This document shows, one piece after another, positions 1 through 5,913 of a DNA stretch of 6,507 bases. The position numbers and the translations under genes are program-made. This stretch comes from Burkholderiales bacterium (GTDB taxonomy: Bacteria; Pseudomonadota; Gammaproteobacteria; Burkholderiales; Usitatibacteraceae), in NCBI GenBank assembly GCA_014378085.1, contig JACMOJ010000169.1, positions 1 to 6,507 on the forward strand, in the 5' to 3' direction. The stretch's first letter is position 1. The number at the start of each line of letters is the position of its first letter. Under the pieces are notes generated by a model, which searched no databases, was not told the origin of the DNA, and saw nothing but the letters and a program-made list of their open reading frames with translations.

Positions 1-32
1 AATCACAACGACAAATCACAACGACAAATCAC
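1..32. repeat. 13-bp tandem repeat, about 2.5 copies
   Basis: The unit AATCACAACGACA occurs perfectly at 1-13 and 14-26, followed by a partial copy AATCAC at 27-32. The array starts at the window edge, so more copies may lie upstream. The unit is A/C-rich and has no internal symmetry, so it does not look like a dimeric operator. Slippage-type duplication in non-coding DNA is the simplest explanation. Confidence 0.9.
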
Positions 33-56
33 TTAACCACACCACCACGCCACCGC

Positions 57-77
57 ACAACTCAACAACTCAACAAC
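57..77. repeat. 8-bp tandem repeat, about 2.6 copies
   Basis: The unit ACAACTCA occurs at 57-64 and 65-72, with a partial copy ACAAC at 73-77. It lies about 33 bases upstream of the cphA start. It has a different period from the 13-bp array at the window edge but the same A/C-rich character, so the two together give the leader its strong composition bias. Confidence 0.85.
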
Positions 78-96
78 GTCTCACTAATTTTTAGAC

Positions 97-102
97 GAAG
101 GG
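97..102 (+). promoter_or_regulatory. Shine-Dalgarno site of cphA
   Basis: GAAGGG ends seven bases before the ATG at 110, which is good spacing for a ribosome binding site. It supports that ATG as the start, in agreement with the conserved N-terminus of the protein. Its first base is also the last base of the small inverted repeat 77-97, so a hairpin there would only touch the site. Confidence 0.7.
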
Positions 103-109
103 CTCGCTA

Positions 110-2920
110 ATGCGCATTTTGGATCGTTCGGTTTATGTGGGACCCTCCATCTACGCACACTTCCCGGTCATCAGGCTTGAACTTGATTTGGGCATCCTCG
201 AAGCGTGGCCGACGGCAAAACTGGGCGACGCGTACGTCGATGCAGTTGTTGCCGCCTTGCCCAACCTGAAAGAACACGGTTGCTCCTACGGTGAGCCTGG
301 TGGCTTCATTCGCCGCATGCGTGAAGACGAGGGCACGTGGTTGGGCCACGTACTCGACCACGTCGCGATCGAGCTGCAAAACGTCGCGGGCGAGGATGTG
401 ACTTTTGGCAAAACACGCGGTGCCGGGCGCGATGGTGTGTATACGGTGGTCTACGAATACGCGCAGCGCGACGAAGGCATTGAGGCCGGCGAATTAGCGT
501 TGAAGTTACTTTGCGCATTGCTACCGAAAAACTTACAGCCGACAGATTCGGTGCCGGCCGACTGGGATTGGCCGACCGCGCGCGATGAATACATTCGTTT
601 TGCACAACGCCGTGCACTCGGCCCCTCCACGGCTTCAATCGTCCACGCCCCAGAAAAACGCGATATTCCGTGGCTGCGCTTAAACGAGCAATCGCTGGTG
701 CAGCTGGGTTACGGCAAGTATCAGCAGCGTATTCAAGCAACCGTGACCGGTCGCACCAGCCATATCGCGGTGGAACTGGCCTCCGATAAAGAAGAGACCA
801 ATAAGATCCTCGCCAACCTAGGCTTGCCGGTGCCGAAACAGTCACTGGCGTATTCGGCTGATGCCGCGGTGCGCGCCGCGAATCGGATGGGTTACCCGGT
901 GGTGACCAAGCCGTACAACGGCAACCACGGTCGCGGCATCACCATTCATTTGCAAACCGAGGACGAAGTACGGCATGGTTTCGCGGCCGCTAACGAACAT
1001 TCGCGCTCGGTGATTGTTGAGTCATTTGTGACTGGTGATGATCATCGCCTGTTGGTGGTGAATGGCGAACTTGTCGCCGCGACCAAACGCACCCCGGGCC
1101 ACGTTGTTGGTGACGGTAAACATAGCATTCTCGAACTGGTTGATCATGTGAATCTTGATCCGCGCCGCGGTGTGGGGCACGAAAAGGTACTAACCCGTTT
1201 GGAATTGGACGCCCAAGCCGAAATGATGATGACCCGGCAGGAGGTGACTGTCGAGACAATTCCCGAGGTAGGCAAAGTAATCTATTTACGCTCCACCGCC
1301 AATCTTTCGACCGGTGGTACGGCGACCGATGTGACGGACATCATTCATCCAGACAACCGCGATATGGCGATACGCGCAATCCGTGCGGTCGGCCTCGACG
1401 TGGGCGGTGTAGACTTTCTTTCGACCAATATTGCGGAGAGTTACAAAACACACGGGGGTGGCATTTGTGAAGTTAATGCGGCACCCGGATTTCGCATGCA
1501 TGTCGCGCCTTCGGAAGGCACCCCGCGCGATGTCGCGGGGCCAGTCATCGATATGCTGTTCCCCGCTGGCACACCATCGCGTGTACCGATTGCCTGCATC
1601 ACCGGTACCAATGGCAAGACGACGACCTCGCGCATGTTGGCGCACATCACCAAGATGGCCGGATTTACGCCAGGACTAACGACCACGGATGGCGTATACA
1701 TCGATGGCCAGCGAACCGTCGAAGGTGATATGACGGGGCCGGTCGCCACGCGCATGGTGCTGTCGGATCCGCAAATCGATATTGCAGTGTTGGAGATTGC
1801 CCGGGGCGGATTGATACGCGCGGGTATGGGGGTGCCTTGGGTCAACGTGGGTGCGGTGCTCAATGTGCAGTCCGATCATCTCGGCATGAAAGGCATCGAT
1901 ACCCTCGAACAACTGGCGGAAGTCAAACGTATCGTAGTAGAAGTGGCACGCGACTGTGCGGTGTTGAATGCCGACGACGCCAACGTGTTTAAGATGTCGG
2001 CTTACACCGAAGCAAAAAATATTTGTTATGTCACGACCAACCAAACCCATGCGTTGGTGCGTGAACACGTCCGTGCTGGCGGCAGGGCTTGTGCGCTAGA
2101 AGACGGCGTTAACGGCCAGATGATTACGTTGTATGAGAAGGGCGCACACATTCCGTTGATCTGGACCCATCTGATCCCGGCGACACTGGAAGGCCGGGCG
2201 ATGCACAACGTGCAAAACGCCATGTTTGCGGCGGCCATTGCGTTTTCGATGGGCTTGAAACTCGACGCGATTCGAACCGGATTACGCACTTTTGACACGA
2301 CCTTTTTCCAGGCACCGGGCCGGATGAATGTGTACGACGAACATCCGTTTAAGGTGATTTTTGATTACGGCCACAATGCGCATGCGGTTGCCGCGATGTG
2401 TGATCTGGCGCAACGCCTTGACGTGCAAGGTCGCCGCATCATTGTGCTGTCAGCCCCCGGTGATCGACGCGATGAAGACATCACCGCGATCGCCGCGACG
2501 GCGGCTGGAAAGTTCGATCACTATATTTGTCGTCGCGATGACGGACTACGCGGCCGCGAACCAGATGAGATCCCGCAGATGCTGGCCACAGTATTGAAGG
2601 CGCATGGGGTGGCTGAAAATAAAATTGAGATTATTGCCGATGAACAGGCGGCGATCGACCATGCGTTGCGCATGGGCCGTCAAGGCGACCTGATACTGAT
2701 TTTTGCCGATGCACTGACGCGATCTTGGAAGCAGGTGATCAAATTTAAGCCGGAAGGTGCGCCAGAAAAGCCCGCCAAAACAGTGGCTGTCGACGCGAAA
2801 CCGAAACCCATGAACATGGCTGACAGCGCGGAGGACAGTGTTGGTCGATCAAGCTTAGCCGCTAGTGGATTGATACTGGATGAACGCGGCGTACGCTTTC
2901 AACGCGAGACAGACGACTGA
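110..2920 (+). CDS. cphA: Cyanophycin synthetase (CphA)
   Basis: This enzyme polymerises aspartate and arginine into cyanophycin in the cytoplasm, using ATP. In the family, the ATP-grasp domain activates the chain C-terminus and adds Asp, and the Mur-ligase-like domain then adds Arg to the Asp side chain. The N domain (about 1-165) has the family GEPGGF segment and GHVLDHVAIELQ at 79-90. The ATP-grasp region (about 166-485) shows LGPST (170-174), K227, KPYNGNHGRG (267-276), DDHR (310-313) and likely metal ligands D435, E454 and N456. The Mur region (about 490-880) shows the P-loop GTNGKTTT (499-506), ARGG (564-567), SDHLG (588-592), LNADD (619-623), DYGHN (752-756) and GDRRDED (784-790). At 936 residues it is longer than the roughly 870 of cyanobacterial CphA. 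The extra part is mostly a Pro/Lys-rich tail from about 881, ending in LILDERGVRFQRE. The ATG is supported by GAAGGG seven bases upstream and by the typical family start. One oddity is Asp83 where HxxEH is expected. The family call is very secure. Confidence 0.97.
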   Translation: MRILDRSVYVGPSIYAHFPVIRLELDLGILEAWPTAKLGDAYVDAVVAALPNLKEHGCSYGEPGGFIRRMREDEGTWLGHVLDHVAIELQNVAGEDVTFGKTRGAGRDGVYTVVYEYAQRDEGIEAGELALKLLCALLPKNLQPTDSVPADWDWPTARDEYIRFAQRRALGPSTASIVHAPEKRDIPWLRLNEQSLVQLGYGKYQQRIQATVTGRTSHIAVELASDKEETNKILANLGLPVPKQSLAYSADAAVRAANRMGYPVVTKPYNGNHGRGITIHLQTEDEVRHGFAAANEHSRSVIVESFVTGDDHRLLVVNGELVAATKRTPGHVVGDGKHSILELVDHVNLDPRRGVGHEKVLTRLELDAQAEMMMTRQEVTVETIPEVGKVIYLRSTANLSTGGTATDVTDIIHPDNRDMAIRAIRAVGLDVGGVDFLSTNIAESYKTHGGGICEVNAAPGFRMHVAPSEGTPRDVAGPVIDMLFPAGTPSRVPIACITGTNGKTTTSRMLAHITKMAGFTPGLTTTDGVYIDGQRTVEGDMTGPVATRMVLSDPQIDIAVLEIARGGLIRAGMGVPWVNVGAVLNVQSDHLGMKGIDTLEQLAEVKRIVVEVARDCAVLNADDANVFKMSAYTEAKNICYVTTNQTHALVREHVRAGGRACALEDGVNGQMITLYEKGAHIPLIWTHLIPATLEGRAMHNVQNAMFAAAIAFSMGLKLDAIRTGLRTFDTTFFQAPGRMNVYDEHPFKVIFDYGHNAHAVAAMCDLAQRLDVQGRRIIVLSAPGDRRDEDITAIAATAAGKFDHYICRRDDGLRGREPDEIPQMLATVLKAHGVAENKIEIIADEQAAIDHALRMGRQGDLILIFADALTRSWKQVIKFKPEGAPEKPAKTVAVDAKPKPMNMADSAEDSVGRSSLAASGLILDERGVRFQRETDD

Positions 2921-2946
2921 TGATGTTACCCACCAATGGTATTTGA
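2918..2946 (+). promoter_or_regulatory. Coupled junction between cphA and the Mur-ligase gene
   Basis: The cphA stop TGA (2918-2920) is followed at once by a second in-phase TGA (2921-2923). The second gene starts at ATG 2936, the first start codon in its frame after the in-frame TGA at 2921. No Shine-Dalgarno sequence lies at useful spacing before it; the upstream bases read GTTACCCACCA. The cphA stop also overlaps an ATG at 2920 (TGATG) that opens an eight-codon ORF, MMLPTNGI, ending at TGA 2944-2946, just past the downstream start. The layout suggests that translation of the second gene depends on ribosomes finishing cphA. That is inference; the bases and frames are directly seen. Confidence 0.45.
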
Positions 2947-4705
2947 AGAGCGCGAGTCGGCCTATTTTGAGGATTCACGCCGACTCACCGGGCCTAACTT
3001 GTTCTTTGCCGAGACCGGCGCGCTGTTAGAGGCCAAAGGGCCGTCTGCACAAAGTTCCATCGCCCATCAGCGCTGGCAGGGTTTTGTTGAGGCGCTGGCC
3101 GTGCAACTTGGCTGGCCCCGCCCTCGCTGTGTGGTGCGTGTGCACAATCAAACCACTTCGCTGGTCTTCTCAGCACCTGTGGATCAATTGTTCGCCGCCA
3201 CCGAGGTGAATGAATGGGCTTGGGAAAGTGCCACTGCAGAATTTAGCCCCGCCCTTGAAGTGTCGAACGCGTTCGGTGAACGTGCGAATGATCTTGGGGA
3301 TTTTCCAACCGCGTCAACGCGACTGAGTGCAACGGCACTCGCCGAACGTAACGATGGGTTGCGAGAGCTCCTAGATGCCGCGAGCGAACACAATCTCACG
3401 ACTTTATTGGATGACGAGACGTTTTCGGTCGGCGGCGGTGACGGCAGCCGGGCTTGGCCGGCAAAGTTGCTGCCGTCGCGCGCGGAATTCGACTTGGTAT
3501 GCGCAACGCTTCGCAACATACCGACGGTGCTGGTGACCGGTTCGAACGGGAAGACCACCACGGTGCGTTTGGTTGCGGCAATGGCGGCGGCCCAGGGTTG
3601 GTGTCCGGGGTATTCGTCGACTGAAGGGGTAATTGTCGATGGCCAAGAGTGTCTGTTCGGCGACTACGCGGGCCCAGCCGGCGCGCGCGCGGTGCTGCGC
3701 GATACGCGGGTAAATTGTGCGGTGATCGAAGCCGCGCGAGGCGGAATGTTGCGACGCGGCCTTGCTGTTTCGCACGCCGATATCGCGGTCGTGACCAACA
3801 TTAGCGCGGACCACTTCGGTGAGTACGGTATTGATAGTCTCGATGATCTTGCCACCGCAAAGCTAATCGTTGCACGTACCGTTGAAGCGCGTGGAACCCT
3901 GGTGTTGAACGCGGACGATGTCGTCCTAATGCACGCTGCGGAGCGATTGGCACAACGGAAGGCATTTTTTGGCCTGATGTGGGAACACCCCTTTTTAGTC
4001 AAGGCGCGTGGTCAGGGGCTGTCTGTTTGTGCAATCGATCATGGCCATCTTCGACTTGCATTAGACGGGACGGAAACAGATTTTGGCACGGTCGCGGCGA
4101 TGCCACTCACGGTCGACGGCGCTGCCGGCTACAACGTGGCCAACCTTGCCGCGGCCGTGTTGGCGGCGGGCAGCCTCGGTATTTCGATAGACATCATTCG
4201 TAGCGTGCTCGCGACATTCGGCGCGACACGGCATGACAACCCTGGGCGCCTTGAACGCTGGACGATCGACGGGATCGAAGTCATTCTTGACTATGCGCAT
4301 AACCCCGCCGGTCTTTCGGGGGTCATGCAAATTGCGCGATCGCTGCAACAGCAAACCAAGGGACGACTCGGTTTGTTACTCGGCCAAGCGGGCAATCGCG
4401 AAGACGATGACATTCATGCGCTCGCCCGCATGGCAGCATCGTTCTGCCCCGATCTCATCGTCCTAAAGGACATTGACGGCATGCTCAGAAGCCGTCTGCC
4501 AGGCGAGGTGCCGGCGCTGCTAGATGTCGCATTGCGAGCAGCGGCGATTGATGAAAGTCGTATTCTCACGGTGCTCAGTGAAGCCGATGCCGCAAAGCAG
4601 CTAATACGTTGGGCGCAGCGTGGTGATGTGGTGGTGCTACCGATGCACGGCGTGGCGGCGCGGGTCGCCGTCCGACATTGGCTGGACGCCGGGGCGAAGG
4701 ATTAG
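2936..4705 (+). CDS. CphA-like Mur ligase lacking the ATP-grasp domain
   Basis: This 589-residue protein matches the C-terminal Mur-ligase part of CphA behind a distinct N-terminal region of about 190 residues, which has the segment RRLTGPNLFF near the start. No ATP-grasp domain is present. The Mur signatures are intact: P-loop GSNGKTTT (202-209), EAARGG (265-270), TNISADHFG (287-295), LNADD (324-328), YNVAN (399-403), DYAHNPAG (452-459) and GNREDDDI (486-493). It should therefore bind ATP and form an amide bond through an acyl-phosphate, as Mur ligases do. Several positions differ from the neighbouring CphA: E230 for D527, A245 for T542, and GNRED for GDRRD. The substrate may therefore differ from arginine plus polymer, though this is inference. 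The gene lies 15 bases after cphA on the same strand, so a shared transcript and a role in cyanophycin metabolism are likely. No upstream start is possible because TGA sits in frame at 2921. Automated annotation may call it cyanophycin synthetase, but it cannot perform both reactions alone. Confidence 0.92.
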   Translation: MVFEERESAYFEDSRRLTGPNLFFAETGALLEAKGPSAQSSIAHQRWQGFVEALAVQLGWPRPRCVVRVHNQTTSLVFSAPVDQLFAATEVNEWAWESATAEFSPALEVSNAFGERANDLGDFPTASTRLSATALAERNDGLRELLDAASEHNLTTLLDDETFSVGGGDGSRAWPAKLLPSRAEFDLVCATLRNIPTVLVTGSNGKTTTVRLVAAMAAAQGWCPGYSSTEGVIVDGQECLFGDYAGPAGARAVLRDTRVNCAVIEAARGGMLRRGLAVSHADIAVVTNISADHFGEYGIDSLDDLATAKLIVARTVEARGTLVLNADDVVLMHAAERLAQRKAFFGLMWEHPFLVKARGQGLSVCAIDHGHLRLALDGTETDFGTVAAMPLTVDGAAGYNVANLAAAVLAAGSLGISIDIIRSVLATFGATRHDNPGRLERWTIDGIEVILDYAHNPAGLSGVMQIARSLQQQTKGRLGLLLGQAGNREDDDIHALARMAASFCPDLIVLKDIDGMLRSRLPGEVPALLDVALRAAAIDESRILTVLSEADAAKQLIRWAQRGDVVVLPMHGVAARVAVRHWLDAGAKD

Positions 4706-4762
4706 CACTGCGTTCGTCTTTGGCCGCTAAACGCGAACGATTGATGGTTAACGACGTGATGG
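4706..4762. other. Convergent intergenic gap without a clear terminator
   Basis: These 57 bases separate the ends of the Mur-ligase gene and the minus-strand YedI gene. The only hairpin I find pairs CGTTCG (4711-4716) with CGAACG (4734-4739) around a 17-base loop. It has no T-run on either side, so I do not call it an intrinsic terminator. The right end holds the first copy of a 15-bp duplication. Termination for both transcripts may be Rho-dependent or lie elsewhere. Confidence 0.6.
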
Positions 4763-4771
4763 TTAACGACG
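4742..4771. repeat. Perfect 15-bp tandem duplication over a stop codon
   Basis: TGATGGTTAACGACG occurs at 4742-4756 and again, without mismatch or gap, at 4757-4771. Each copy contains the palindrome GTTAAC. The right copy covers the last codons and stop of the minus-strand YedI gene (TAA, plus-strand TTA at 4763-4765). Because the unit is a multiple of three, the left copy carries a second TAA in the same frame (4748-4750). The protein end is unchanged whichever copy came first, so the duplication looks neutral. Confidence 0.95.
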
Positions 4772-5701
4772 CACTCGCTGGATGACAAACACGACACCCA
4801 AACAAACTGCGCCCGCAATCACGCCAAATACGCCATCCAAAATTGTTGGCACGACCGCATCAAGGAATAGCCCAATGTAGGGAACACCGCCCGACAACAA
4901 TCCGACCGTACTAAACAGATGCTGGAGTGCCGGCCAGCCATGCACCAAGATGCTGCCGCCAACAAGGAACATTGCAGCAGTCCCTGCAACCGACAGCAGC
5001 TTCATCAGCCACGGCGCGGCTTGGAGAACCAGTCGCCCGAATCGGCGTATGAATGCGTTAAACGCACTCGAACCCTCGCGCTTCATCATGTGCAGCCCAG
5101 CGTCGTCGAGTTTGACGATGCCGGCGACCAACCCGTAGACACCAACTGTCATGGCGATTGCCACCACCGTAAGCACCGTTACCTTTTGCAGGAAGGGCGC
5201 GCTGGCGGCGGTGCCTAAGGTGATCACAATGATCTCCGCCGACAGGATAAAGTCGGTGCGGATGGCTCCCTTAATTTTTTCTTTTTCTATCGCGACCAGA
5301 TCGATCGACGGATCGGCCAACGCCGCAGTGAGCGCCTGCCGATGTGTCGCGGTTTCCTCGGGCGGTTGCAAAAACTTGTGGGCGATTTTTTCCACCCCCT
5401 CGTAACATAGGAAAGCTCCGCCCATCATCAGAAGCGGCGTGATGGCCCACGGCGCAATGACACTGATGGCGAGCGCGGCGGGAACCAAAATCGCCTTGTT
5501 CACCATTGAGCCCTTGGCCACCGCCCAGACGACCGGCAATTCTCGTTCGGCCTTCACTCCCGCGACTTGTTGGGCGTTAAGTGCCAGATCGTCACCAAGG
5601 ACGCCTGCGGTCTTCTTGGCGGCAACTTTGGTGAGGACGGCGACGTCATCAAGTATGGCGGCGATGTCGTCGATGAGTAGCAGTAGACTGGAGCCCGCCA
5701 T
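4763..5701 (-). CDS. yedI: DUF808 (YedI family) inner-membrane protein
   Basis: This 312-residue protein clearly belongs to the DUF808 family typified by E. coli YedI (about 305 aa), a multi-pass inner-membrane family with no established function. The family signature is strong in the polar N-terminal part: DDIAAILDDV (11-20), KKTAGVLGDDLALNAQQV (29-46) and ELPVVWAVAKGS (54-65). A second conserved polar block is KGAIRTDFILSAE (144-156). Hydrophobic segments that could cross the membrane lie at about 69-99 (one or two passes), 151-170, 175-198, 228-256 and 286-308. No signal peptide is evident. The start ATG (complement of 5699-5701) follows GGGGAAAG two bases upstream; this purine-rich stretch could serve as a ribosome binding site, and the start agrees with the family N-terminus. 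The gene is convergent with the cyanophycin operon and divergent from the glycine-zipper gene, so it is probably transcribed alone. The two Asp-rich N-terminal motifs could bind metal, but this is speculation. Confidence 0.95.
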   Translation of the reverse strand: MAGSSLLLLIDDIAAILDDVAVLTKVAAKKTAGVLGDDLALNAQQVAGVKAERELPVVWAVAKGSMVNKAILVPAALAISVIAPWAITPLLMMGGAFLCYEGVEKIAHKFLQPPEETATHRQALTAALADPSIDLVAIEKEKIKGAIRTDFILSAEIIVITLGTAASAPFLQKVTVLTVVAIAMTVGVYGLVAGIVKLDDAGLHMMKREGSSAFNAFIRRFGRLVLQAAPWLMKLLSVAGTAAMFLVGGSILVHGWPALQHLFSTVGLLSGGVPYIGLFLDAVVPTILDGVFGVIAGAVCLGVVFVIQRVRR

Positions 5702-5913
5702 AACTTTCCCCGTTAAAAATGTCGTCGCAATTATGCAGTGTCGCTGTTTGGCAACGTCGTGTCGCGCCGGGCGCGCGTGGGTTTAGATTTTTAGGGCCGC
5801 TGCGTCAACCCCCCCATTATGCTGAACGTTTCTCCAACGTACCTAACCTACTGCGTTTGCAATGTTTGGTAGAGTTACGGCTCCCCTCTTTTGTCTAAAT
5901 ATCGGAATTAAAC
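5702..5913. other. Divergent intergenic region between yedI and the glycine-zipper gene
   Basis: These 212 bases should hold promoters for both flanking genes. On the minus strand, a -10-like CATAAT lies at 5735-5730. The nearest -35-like TTGCCA (5754-5749) is only 13 bases away, which is too close for a standard sigma-70 promoter. On the plus strand I find no convincing -35/-10 pair; an AT-rich TCTAAATAT near 5894-5902 is too near the start to be a usual -10 with a long leader. A GC-rich near-palindrome CGCGCCGGGCGCG occupies 5763-5775, and a run of seven C lies at 5809-5815. I see no credible small gene here. Confidence 0.55.
5903..5907 (+). promoter_or_regulatory. Weak Shine-Dalgarno site of the glycine-zipper gene
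   Basis: CGGAA ends six bases before ATG 5914. It is a short match to the anti-Shine-Dalgarno sequence but well placed. The upstream bases are AT-rich, which keeps the start region open. It favours ATG 5914 over later in-frame starts, and the membrane segment follows at the expected distance from this Met. Confidence 0.4.

Larger units (their letters stand above)
1..109 (+). promoter_or_regulatory. C/A-rich, G-poor leader upstream of cphA
   Basis: This is the non-coding stretch before cphA. By hand count, bases 1-80 hold 35 A, 32 C, 8 T and only 5 G, which is very unlike the coding DNA that follows. It contains a 13-bp and an 8-bp tandem repeat, listed separately. Just before the ribosome binding site is a small inverted repeat, CGTCT (77-81) and AGACG (93-97), around an AT-rich 11-base loop; a 5-bp stem is weak. 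I cannot identify a convincing -35/-10 pair, so the promoter may lie upstream of the window. If transcribed, the leader would be largely unstructured. That would favour ribosome loading, or it could act as a C-over-G-rich Rho loading region. Both roles are inference. Confidence 0.5.

Noticed and set aside
77..97. Inverted repeat CGTCT/AGACG before cphA as a riboswitch or operator
   Set aside because: A 5-bp stem with an 11-base loop is too weak, and there is no conserved riboswitch core around it.
306..845. 179-residue minus-strand open frame inside cphA
   Set aside because: It is antisense to conserved CphA domains, is Arg/Pro-rich as expected for a shadow frame in GC-rich DNA, and resembles no family.
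4711..4739. Hairpin CGTTCG/CGAACG as a terminator between the convergent genes
   Set aside because: The stem is only 6 bp with a 17-base loop and no T-run follows on either strand.
5730..5754. Minus-strand promoter TTGCCA / CATAAT for the YedI gene
   Set aside because: The spacer is 13 bases, too short for a sigma-70 promoter; only the -10-like box is plausible and it is not enough to call.
5763..5791. GC-rich palindrome followed by a T-rich stretch as a plus-strand terminator
   Set aside because: No plus-strand gene ends nearby, the palindrome leaves only a 1-base loop unless shortened, and such runs are expected by chance in GC-rich spacer.
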